This document shows positions 1 through 6,595 of a stretch of 64,000 nt of DNA, piece by piece (positions within the stretch are counted from its first letter, which is position 1; each line of letters opens with the position of its first letter). The position numbers were made by a program, and so were the translations under genes. The notes under the pieces are model-generated. The model did not search any database, had not been told where the DNA came from, and saw only the letters and a list, made by a program, of their open reading frames with translations. This stretch comes from Streptomyces sp. NBC_00239 (lineage in GTDB: Bacteria; Actinomycetota; Actinomycetes; Streptomycetales; Streptomycetaceae). The stretch lies in NCBI RefSeq assembly GCF_036194065.1, contig NZ_CP108095.1, forward strand, positions 1,612,001-1,676,000, given 5' to 3'.

Positions 1-986
1 CGCTGGCTGCCCTGTTCCAGCAGGGCGCGGGCCCGGCCGACTTCGGCGAGGGCAGCGGCCGACAGTCCCGTCTTGGCCAGGGTGTGGGCGTGGACGACTC
101 GGAAAAGGGCTTCGGTCTGGGAGTCCACGCGGCCCTTGGCCCGGGTGAGGCCGGTCTCGGCGAGGCCCTGGCAGTGCTCGGGACGGTGCAGCTTGAGCCC
201 CTGCATGGCCATGGTCCGCATCACGAACCCGTCATGGCCGGGCAGCCCGGACTCTACGGCGAGCCCGTAGGACTGGAGGTAGTAGCGCTGGGCGAGGCCC
301 TGCTGTCCGGCGTCGTAGGACTTCCAGCCCAGCAAATGGACGCCCCGGCTCGCGGCGGACAGCATCTGGGCGCGGATCTCGTCCGTGCGGAACCGGCCCC
401 GGCACAGCGGCGCGACGTCGTCGCGGAGGTAGGTCACCAAGGCGGAGCGGCCGTGCTGGCCGCCATGGCGTTCGTCCATGTCGGAGAACATGCCGATCAT
501 GTCGCGCACGGCGTTGACCTCGGCCATCCCGATGACCTGACCGGTGCGGGCGGCTGCGGCCCTCTCCGCGATGTCGCGTACGTACGCCAGGGGCAGGGCT
601 GCGGCGGCCACCGAGTAGGCGGAGGCCGACAGGAAGCGTCTGCGGTCCAACTCGGCCCTCCACATCGGGATCAGGGAGTCGATCGGGTCGCCCCCCAGCG
701 TGAGACCGATGCTGTCATGGCCGTCCGGGTCGCCGTCGGCGAGGCCCAACTCCACGGGAGTCAGGAGGCGACCCAGGCGGCGGGAGAGCGCGACGGCCAG
801 ATAGCGGGCCGTGTCGGGCTGCGGTCGGGCGCCCTGCACCCAGTGGTCCACGGCCGACTTGTTTGTCCGCAAGGCCGTCCCGCACTCGGCCGCGACGGAC
901 CGAACCGCTTTCGCGACGGCCTCGTACGTTAAGCCGGACTCCGCGATCACATCGCGGAGACGGTCGTTCGGTGTGCGTGTGGCCAT
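1..986 (-). CDS. HTH transcriptional regulator with helical C-terminal region, partial
   Basis: The reading frame is open from an ATG at 986 and runs off the left edge (about 328 residues seen). The N-terminal 80 residues look like a divergent helix-turn-helix domain, with the W-x-x-G-x-x-P signature common in Streptomyces regulators of the NsdA/XRE type. A hydrophobic Ala-rich stretch follows near residue 120, then a helical, TPR-like region with repeated A-x-x-G and Y-x-x-S-Y-G patterns. It is divergently oriented to the lanthipeptide genes and its promoter region abuts theirs, so it is a candidate cluster regulator. Target and ligand are unknown. Confidence 0.8.
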   Translation of the reverse strand, partial: MATRTPNDRLRDVIAESGLTYEAVAKAVRSVAAECGTALRTNKSAVDHWVQGARPQPDTARYLAVALSRRLGRLLTPVELGLADGDPDGHDSIGLTLGGDPIDSLIPMWRAELDRRRFLSASAYSVAAAALPLAYVRDIAERAAAARTGQVIGMAEVNAVRDMIGMFSDMDERHGGQHGRSALVTYLRDDVAPLCRGRFRTDEIRAQMLSAASRGVHLLGWKSYDAGQQGLAQRYYLQSYGLAVESGLPGHDGFVMRTMAMQGLKLHRPEHCQGLAETGLTRAKGRVDSQTEALFRVVHAHTLAKTGLSAAALAEVGRARALLEQGSQ

Positions 987-999
987 GAAGCACCTGCCC

Positions 1000-1014
1000 G
1001 TATACCCGATATAC
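1000..1014. promoter_or_regulatory. inverted repeat upstream of the divergent regulator
   Basis: GTATA and TATAC arms of 5 bp are separated by 5 nt, 14 bp upstream of the regulator ATG at 986. It could be an autoregulatory operator or part of a -10 region of the minus-strand gene. The 987-1149 interval is the only shared intergenic region between regulator and cluster. Confidence 0.35.
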
Positions 1015-1149
1015 CGCTTGCCCTCGCCGACACGGTACCCCGCCCCGATCACCGTGAGTTGAATAGTCGTCATGCCCGAGGGACCGGCCGCCCGGCGGCC
1101 TTCTCGGTGCTGCTCTCATCCGGATCAGCCGTGAACAGGAGCTATGGAG

Positions 1150-1554
1150 ATGTCACGCACGAGCGCACCGATCCTCCCCGCCCGCCCCAGGACCGGCATC
1201 ACACCGCCGGCGCAGGTGCTGCCGGCCACCTCTTCCGTGGACGTCGCCTGCGACATCGACACCGCCCTCGCTCTCGCCGACCACGCCCCTCACGGCACGG
1301 CCGCCGCCCAGCTTCGGGAGCGGCTGCGGCAGCACATCACCAACCTCGCCGTGCCCGCCCAGGAGTTCGCCGACTGGATGCCGGACGGCAGGGGCCGCGA
1401 CATAGCTCTCGCCACGGTCCACCACGCCCGCAACATGGCCGCCACGCAGGGCGGGGACCCGGTCGCCTCGCTGCGGCTGCTGGCCAAGCTGGCCCAGCAC
1501 CTGGCCCGGTACGCCGCCGACAACCACTCGCCCGCCAGACGGCGGGCCGCCTGA
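1150..1554 (+). CDS. DUF6415 family natural product biosynthesis protein
   Basis: Small, mostly helical protein of about 134 residues with no membrane segment. It resembles the DUF6415 proteins found beside Streptomyces lanthipeptide clusters; their biochemical role is not established. AGGAG at 1137-1141 lies 8 nt before the ATG at 1150 and only 2 nt before an in-frame ATG at 1144, so 1150 is the better start. It is the first gene of the rightward cluster and is followed by a hairpin repeat before the kinase-like gene. Confidence 0.75.
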   Translation: MSRTSAPILPARPRTGITPPAQVLPATSSVDVACDIDTALALADHAPHGTAAAQLRERLRQHITNLAVPAQEFADWMPDGRGRDIALATVHHARNMAATQGGDPVASLRLLAKLAQHLARYAADNHSPARRRAA

Positions 1555-1601
1555 CCGGCCCCGGCCGTGGCCTGACCTTGGCGGCCGCGGCCGGGGCCCT
1601 C

Positions 1602-1660
1602 CACCCGCGGCAAGTACTCCACAGCACCTTCGCCGGCGCACTGCTCCGCACCACCTCCGA
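1602..1660 (+). repeat. cluster intergenic repeat, copy A
   Basis: Copy of an element found between cluster genes. It starts with ACCCGCGGCA, then an imperfect hairpin around CCAC, AGCACCTTCGCCGG, and a GCTCC...ACC segment. It closely matches the copy at 4841-4900. Confidence 0.55.
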
Positions 1661-1680
1661 CCGTCATCGAGGAGCCCACC

Positions 1681-2832
1681 GTGAACACCACCGTCAGCCC
1701 GGACAACGTCTTCGCCTATGCGGACGAGCAGATCGCCCAGGCCGCCGCCGCCCTGTGGCCGGACGGCCCGGTGGTGGTCGGCCCGCACATCCCGTCGGTG
1801 ACCGGGTACGTCCGCCGGGTGGAGGCTGCCGGGCGGCCGCTGTTCGCGAAGGTGTCCCTGCTGGGGGTGTCGCTGGCGTCGGTGCTGCGCGGCACGCACG
1901 GGGACTGGGCGGAGGTGAGGGCCAAACAGGCCGCGTACTTATCGTCGCCCGGCGCGCTGCTGGAGCGGGAGGCCGCCCAGTACGGGGCACTGGCCGGAGC
2001 CGGACTCGGGACGGCGACGGTGGCCGGGCTGGTCAGCGGGGTGCTGTTCACCGAACCCGTGGACGGTGTGACGCTCGGCGAAATCCTGGCGAAGGACCCG
2101 CACCGCACGTTCGACGTTTTGGCGGGTGTGGCGGAGGAGCTGGGCGCACTCCAGAAGCCTGCGGTGGCCGCGCTGGTGGAGGGTGCTGCGATCCGGGAGC
2201 GGTCCGTCCAGGGCACGTTCGCCCGCAAGTTCAACGGGATCTCCGGGGACACGTACGTGTCACTGACCGGGCCGTCTGCGCCGGTACTGGGGGCCGTCGT
2301 GGCACGGCTGCGGAAGATGCGGCTGTCCGGCCCCTACGGCAGCGGGATCGTCTACGGCGACTTGAAGCCGGAGCACGTCGTCTTCCCGGACGGGCCGGAG
2401 CGGCGGCCGACGTTCATCGACCCGGGCCTGGCCTTGGGCCACCCGGCATCCGACGTCGCCAAGCTCGTTTCCCGCATGGTCCTCGGGCTCATCGTCCAGC
2501 CGCCGGCCGGGCCCGGCGCCACCGCAGTCCTCCAGGGCATCGGCCAGTTCACCGACCTGGCCACCTACCGGCTGACCCCGGCGGAGCGGGCGGCGTGGCT
2601 GAGGCAGCTGGTCGTCCTGTGGCTGATGGACACCGTCAACATCTTCACCACCTACCTGACCGCCCCCACCGGCCTGCCCCTGCCGGAGTCGGCCCGCACG
2701 CTGATCGCCCAGGCCCCCGCCGTGTGCACGTTCCTCGACCGGGTCTCCGCGCTCCTGGCGGCCGTGTCGATGGACGGCCGCACCGTGTGGCGCCTGGCCC
2801 TGGACCACGCGGCAACGGCGGCCGGACGATGA
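1681..2832 (+). CDS. kinase-fold phosphotransferase (APH-like)
   Basis: GTG start with GAGGAG 7 nt upstream; 383 aa. The C-lobe has a catalytic-loop-like YGDLKPEH motif (Asp about 227) and a metal-binding FIDPG motif (Asp about 247) in the order seen in aminoglycoside-phosphotransferase/protein-kinase-like folds. The N-lobe has a plausible nucleotide-binding lysine in LFAKVSLL (about residue 59). The substrate is unknown; its place ahead of the FxLD modification genes suggests phosphorylation of the peptide, a small molecule or a partner protein. Its stop overlaps the next ATG (ATGA), so translation is coupled. Confidence 0.75.
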   Translation: MNTTVSPDNVFAYADEQIAQAAAALWPDGPVVVGPHIPSVTGYVRRVEAAGRPLFAKVSLLGVSLASVLRGTHGDWAEVRAKQAAYLSSPGALLEREAAQYGALAGAGLGTATVAGLVSGVLFTEPVDGVTLGEILAKDPHRTFDVLAGVAEELGALQKPAVAALVEGAAIRERSVQGTFARKFNGISGDTYVSLTGPSAPVLGAVVARLRKMRLSGPYGSGIVYGDLKPEHVVFPDGPERRPTFIDPGLALGHPASDVAKLVSRMVLGLIVQPPAGPGATAVLQGIGQFTDLATYRLTPAERAAWLRQLVVLWLMDTVNIFTTYLTAPTGLPLPESARTLIAQAPAVCTFLDRVSALLAAVSMDGRTVWRLALDHAATAAGR

Positions 2833-3737
2833 GCACGCAAACGGGCCCGGTCGGGGTCATCGGGGCCGGGGCCGTCGGCCAGACCGTCGCCGCCCTCCTG
2901 GTGGCCGCCGGATGGTGCGAGGGAGTCCTGATCGCCTCCGGCAGCGACCGCTCGGCCGCCGCTCTGGTCACCGACCTCCAGGACATGGCCCAGATCGTCG
3001 GCTCGCCCGTCCGGGCCCAGACCGCCCAGCCCGCCGACATGCGCGGCTGCGCGGCCGTGGTCGTCGCCCCCCGGGCGAAGTTCACCAACACCGCGACCGC
3101 CGACGTCCGGATGGCCGGTCTTGAGGCCAACGCCCCGCTGATCGCCGCCCTGGCCCGCTCCCTGACCGGGTACGAGGGGACGGCCGTGGTCGTCACCAAC
3201 CCCGTCGACCCGCTGACGTGGCTGTTCGCCCGCGCCTCCGGCGCGGCCCGCGTGTACGGGGTCGGCTCCGCCACCGACACCGCCCGCTACCGCCTCGCGC
3301 TGGCCGCCGAACTTGCCGTCCCCGTCGGGAGCGTGAGCGGGCATGTGATCGGTGAGCACGGCGACGCCGCCGTTCTGTGCACCTCCACCACCCGCGTCGA
3401 CGGCCACCACGTTCGTGTCCCTGTCCGGGCCGTACGGGCCGAGCTTGGCGCCCGCCCGCGCCGCATCAACGCCGGGATCGGTCGGGGCCGCTGCGGTCCG
3501 GCCGGCGCTGTGCTCCACGCCCTCACCCACGCCCTGGGCCTTAAGGACGGGCCGGTCGAGCTGTCCGTGGACCACGACGGCGCCCAGCTCGGCCTGCCCG
3601 TCCACTTCACCGCCGGACGCCCGGCCGTCCGCCTGCCCCGCCTGGACCCGGCCGAACGGCGTCTCCTCGCCGCCGCCGACCACAAGATCCACCTCGCGTG
3701 CAAGACGATCTCCCACCACTTCGAAGGAGCCCGATGA
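2829..3737 (+). CDS. lactate/malate dehydrogenase-like oxidoreductase
   Basis: 302 aa. The N-terminal Rossmann motif GAGAVG (about residues 10-15) binds NAD(H). TNPVDPLTW, TDTARYR and GEHGD (His about 177) match the nicotinamide site, the Asp/Arg substrate site and the catalytic His of L-lactate/malate dehydrogenases. The substrate loop is shortened and unusual (KFTNTATADVR) but keeps an Arg in a plausible position. It is coupled by ATGA to both neighbours, so it probably belongs to the cluster rather than central metabolism. One inferred role is reduction of a 2-oxoacyl group on the peptide N-terminus; this is not shown by the sequence. Confidence 0.8.
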   Translation: MSTQTGPVGVIGAGAVGQTVAALLVAAGWCEGVLIASGSDRSAAALVTDLQDMAQIVGSPVRAQTAQPADMRGCAAVVVAPRAKFTNTATADVRMAGLEANAPLIAALARSLTGYEGTAVVVTNPVDPLTWLFARASGAARVYGVGSATDTARYRLALAAELAVPVGSVSGHVIGEHGDAAVLCTSTTRVDGHHVRVPVRAVRAELGARPRRINAGIGRGRCGPAGAVLHALTHALGLKDGPVELSVDHDGAQLGLPVHFTAGRPAVRLPRLDPAERRLLAAADHKIHLACKTISHHFEGAR

Positions 3738-4840
3738 CCCTCGCGACCCGCATCAGCGCCGCCCAAGCCCACGTCACCGTGATCAGCAGTACGGCGGTGA
3801 TCACCGACTGGTCCATGCGCTACTTCGGCCCGTGGTGGAACGCCGTGGACGCCGGCGCCCCGCACACGGGTCCGGTCGTGGCCGCCGACGTCGAGGCGGT
3901 CGAGGTCGCCGCCCTCGCGCAGCAGATTGGCGAGGGCCCGCACCAGGAGTGCGTGTACGCCAACGAGTCCATGCTCTACGCCCGGGGCAAGGACGGTGTC
4001 GTGGCCGCCGTCCAGCCGGGCGAGCGCCTGGCCTACCGGTACGAGCCCGGCCTCCTGCGGATCGTCGGCTGCGACGAGGTGCCCGTCGCACTCGCCGCCG
4101 CCCGCCTGGCCCGCGAGGTCCTGCGCTCCAGGCTCCTCGCGGACGGCTGGCGCATCCTGCACGCCTCCGCCGCCGTCCGCGACGGGCGTACCGTGCTGGC
4201 CCTCGGCGAGAAGGGCGCCGGGAAGTCCACCGTCGGGTTCCTCCTGGCCCGCGCCGGATGGCAGCTGCTGGCCAACGACCGTGTGTTCGTCCGCCCCGAC
4301 GAAGACGGCGGGGTCGCCGTGCTGCCGTGGCCGTCGGCCGCCGCGATCGGCCTCGGCTTCCTCGACGCCATCGGCCTCTACGACGACGTACGCGCCCGCG
4401 TCCTGTCCGGGGAACAGCTCCACCCCACCCAGCACGAGTCCGTCACCCGCGCCCTTCTGGACGGCCGCCGCCTGCCCATCCGCTCCTCCTCCGGCAAGGA
4501 GCTCAAGCCCCAGTTCTTCCCCGACCAGCTCGTGACCTGGCTCGGGCTGACCCTGGCCACCGAGGGCACCGCCGCCCAGATCGTCTTCCCGCGTATCGAC
4601 CCCGACGCAGGCCCGGCCGTCCTCGGCGAGGGCCGGGCCTTGAGCGAGGGCGACTTCTTCACCGGGGCCACCGAGGACCGCTACCCCGACGTCTTCGGCC
4701 TCGCCCCCACCGGCGAAGCCAGCCGGGTCACCCGCGAACTCCTGGCCACCCGCCTCGCCGACCTGCCCCGCCACAACGTGGTCCTCGGCCACGACGTCAA
4801 GGCGAACGCCGAATTCCTCGCCGAACTCGCCACCACCTGA
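3734..4840 (+). CDS. HPr-kinase-like P-loop protein
   Basis: 368 aa from the ATG overlapping the upstream stop. A P-loop GEKGAGKST lies at about residues 158-166, preceded by an L-x-x-x-G-W-x-x-L-H-A-S segment and followed by LLANDRVFV, the arrangement of HprK/P-type serine kinase catalytic domains. The first 120 residues are a less conserved N-terminal domain. With the upstream kinase-fold gene, two potential ATP-dependent phosphotransferases sit in one operon. Family fit is good; substrate unknown. Confidence 0.7.
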   Translation: MTLATRISAAQAHVTVISSTAVITDWSMRYFGPWWNAVDAGAPHTGPVVAADVEAVEVAALAQQIGEGPHQECVYANESMLYARGKDGVVAAVQPGERLAYRYEPGLLRIVGCDEVPVALAAARLAREVLRSRLLADGWRILHASAAVRDGRTVLALGEKGAGKSTVGFLLARAGWQLLANDRVFVRPDEDGGVAVLPWPSAAAIGLGFLDAIGLYDDVRARVLSGEQLHPTQHESVTRALLDGRRLPIRSSSGKELKPQFFPDQLVTWLGLTLATEGTAAQIVFPRIDPDAGPAVLGEGRALSEGDFFTGATEDRYPDVFGLAPTGEASRVTRELLATRLADLPRHNVVLGHDVKANAEFLAELATT

Positions 4841-4900
4841 ACCCGCGGCAGGTGCTCAACAGCACCTCGCCGCCGCGCGTGCTCCCGGTCACCTCCGCCG
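4841..4900 (+). repeat. cluster intergenic repeat, copy B
   Basis: Begins at the stop of the HprK-like gene. It holds a perfect 7-bp hairpin AGGTGCT-CAAC-AGCACCT (4850-4867) followed by GTGCTCCCGGTCACC. It could terminate or attenuate transcription, or protect mRNA ends. The rest of 4901-5024 carries GC-rich hairpin potential and probably a promoter for the methyltransferase-precursor pair. Confidence 0.6.
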
Positions 4901-5024
4901 GGCGCGTCTCCACCAACACCACACCCAGGTACAGCCGGTGGTGTGAGCTGAACCCCCGCCACGGGCTCCCGGGGCGGGACGTGGCAAGACCCGCCACGGA
5001 GACCGACAAGAAGGAAGAGAGACG

Positions 5025-6269
5025 TTGACCGACACGACGGATGACAACGCGACCGCGCTGCGCCAGGCGATGGCCAGCAAGATGGTCAAGGCCGGAATGA
5101 TCACGAGCGAGCGGGTCGAGGCCGCGTTCCTGACGGTCGCCCGTCACCGGTTCGCGCCCGAAGCGACGCCCGAGAAGGCATACGAGGTGGAGTCGGCGGT
5201 CCCCACCAAGAGGGACCAGCACGGCATCGCCGTCAGCTCGGTATCGGCGCCGCGCATTCAAGCCATGATGCTGGAGCAGGCCGAGCTGAAGCCCGGCCAG
5301 GACGTGGCCGAAGTCGGATCGGGCGGCTGCAACGCCGCGCTCATGGCCGAACTCGTCGGCGACGACGGGGTGGTCACCACCGTCGACATCGACGCCGACG
5401 TCACCGCGCGGGCCCGCAAGCTCCTGGACGAGAACGGCTACGCCCGGGTCAAGGTCCACACCGTCGATGCTGAGGGCGGCATCCCGGACACCGGAGCCCT
5501 CGACCGGCTGATCGTCACCGCCGGGGCCTGGGACATCCCGCCCGCCTGGACCGACCAGTTGAGCGACGGCGGGCGCCTCGTCGTCCCGCTGCGGATGCGG
5601 GGCCTGAGCCGGTCGGTGGCCTTCGACCGCGACGGCGACCGGCTCGTCTCCCGGTCCGCCCAGATGTGCGGCTTCGTCACGATGCAGGGCGCCGGAGAAC
5701 ACCAGGAACGCCTGCTCCTGCTGCGGGGCAAGGAGATCGCCCTGCGCTTCGACGAGGGCTGGCCCGAGGACCCGGATGCCCTGAACGGGGTGTTCGACAC
5801 CGAGCGGACCGAAGTCTGGTCCGCGGTCACCGTGGCCATGAGCGAGCCGTTCACCGGCCTGCAAATGTGGCTGGCGACCGCCCTGGACGGCTTCTGCCTC
5901 ATGTCCGTGGACGGGGACCTGGACACCGGTCTCGTCGCCCCGCAGAACAAGTCGGCCTGCCTGTCCCTCCTCGACGGGGCTTCCCTCGCCTACATGACCA
6001 TCCGACGCAACGGCGACCGGGCCGAGTTCGGGGCGCACGGCTACGGCCCCGACGCCAAGGCCGTGGCCCAGGCCCTCGTGGAGGAGATCCGCGTCTGGGA
6101 CCGCGACCACCGCCGCAGCGAGCCGGTGATCTACGCCTACCCCGCCACGACCCCCGAGACCGAGCTGCCCACCGGTCGGGTCATCACCAAGCGGCACCGC
6201 CGCATCGTCATCTCCTGGCCCCCCGAGGACCAGGCCAACCAGAGCACCACCGCGAAGAAGGAGAACTGA
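5025..6269 (+). CDS. FxLD-system O-methyltransferase (PIMT family)
   Basis: TTG start behind AAGGAAGAG; 414 aa. The N-terminal half is a class I SAM methyltransferase of the protein-L-isoaspartate O-methyltransferase family (motif I VAEVGSGGCNAALM about residues 94-107; VTTVDIDADV motif II). A C-terminal extension of about 190 aa matches the FxLD methyltransferase system. Related enzymes such as OlvSA methylate an Asp side chain in a cyclised lanthipeptide, giving a succinimide or isoAsp. The precursor gene starts 2 nt after this stop and contains Asp-Asp-Gly, so it is the likely substrate. Confidence 0.88.
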   Translation: MTDTTDDNATALRQAMASKMVKAGMITSERVEAAFLTVARHRFAPEATPEKAYEVESAVPTKRDQHGIAVSSVSAPRIQAMMLEQAELKPGQDVAEVGSGGCNAALMAELVGDDGVVTTVDIDADVTARARKLLDENGYARVKVHTVDAEGGIPDTGALDRLIVTAGAWDIPPAWTDQLSDGGRLVVPLRMRGLSRSVAFDRDGDRLVSRSAQMCGFVTMQGAGEHQERLLLLRGKEIALRFDEGWPEDPDALNGVFDTERTEVWSAVTVAMSEPFTGLQMWLATALDGFCLMSVDGDLDTGLVAPQNKSACLSLLDGASLAYMTIRRNGDRAEFGAHGYGPDAKAVAQALVEEIRVWDRDHRRSEPVIYAYPATTPETELPTGRVITKRHRRIVISWPPEDQANQSTTAKKEN

Positions 6270-6271
6270 TC

Positions 6272-6451
6272 ATGACGAAGCAGATCGCCACGGCCATCAC
6301 CGGCCTGAGCACCGAATTCAACCTGGACGTGCGCGTGGTCGAGGCCGGGGCGCCCGTCGCGAGCCTCCTGCGCAGCACCGACGACGGCTGCGGCTCGACC
6401 TGCTCCAACGGCTCCACCGCGTGCGCGTCCTCCGTCAACGACCCCTCCTGA
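6272..6451 (+). CDS. FxLD family lanthipeptide precursor
   Basis: 59-aa peptide with AAGGAG close upstream and coupled to the methyltransferase. The leader contains FNLDVRVVE, the FxLD motif recognised in class I leaders. The C-terminal core is rich in Ser, Thr and Cys (three Cys) and contains Asp-Asp-Gly, a candidate for Asp methylation, and Asn-Gly. Up to three (methyl)lanthionine rings are possible. The leader cleavage site cannot be fixed; it probably lies after the Ala/Pro/Val stretch before LLRST. Confidence 0.9.
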   Translation: MTKQIATAITGLSTEFNLDVRVVEAGAPVASLLRSTDDGCGSTCSNGSTACASSVNDPS

Positions 6452-6465
6452 CCGGACCGCCGCGA

Positions 6466-6511
6466 AGGTGACGCGGAGCACGGCGGCCGGCCGCCGTGCT
6501 CCGCGTCACCT
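6466..6511. terminator. perfect 46-bp palindrome after the precursor gene
   Basis: Two 23-nt arms beginning AGGTGACGCGGAGCACGGC form an uninterrupted palindrome 14 nt after the precursor stop. The transcript could fold into a very stable hairpin that limits read-through into lanB and stabilises the precursor mRNA. Its arms share AGCAC and GTGCTCC...GTCACC blocks with the intergenic repeat of this cluster. No U-tract follows. Confidence 0.75.
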
Positions 6512-6595
6512 GCACCATCCCCGCCGCCGGGCACACACGCCTGTGCCCGGCGGCACCACGACCACACCACGACAGCTACCAGGGGGCGAAGAGAT

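Noticed and set aside
84..932. 282-aa plus-strand ORF at the left edge
   Set aside because: It is the antisense shadow of the partial regulator, whose minus-strand translation has HTH features and a good start.
1059..3737. 892-aa plus-strand ORF covering three genes
   Set aside because: Only its last third (from 2829) is coding in that frame; the rest is Arg/Pro-rich shadow of the DUF6415 and phosphotransferase genes.
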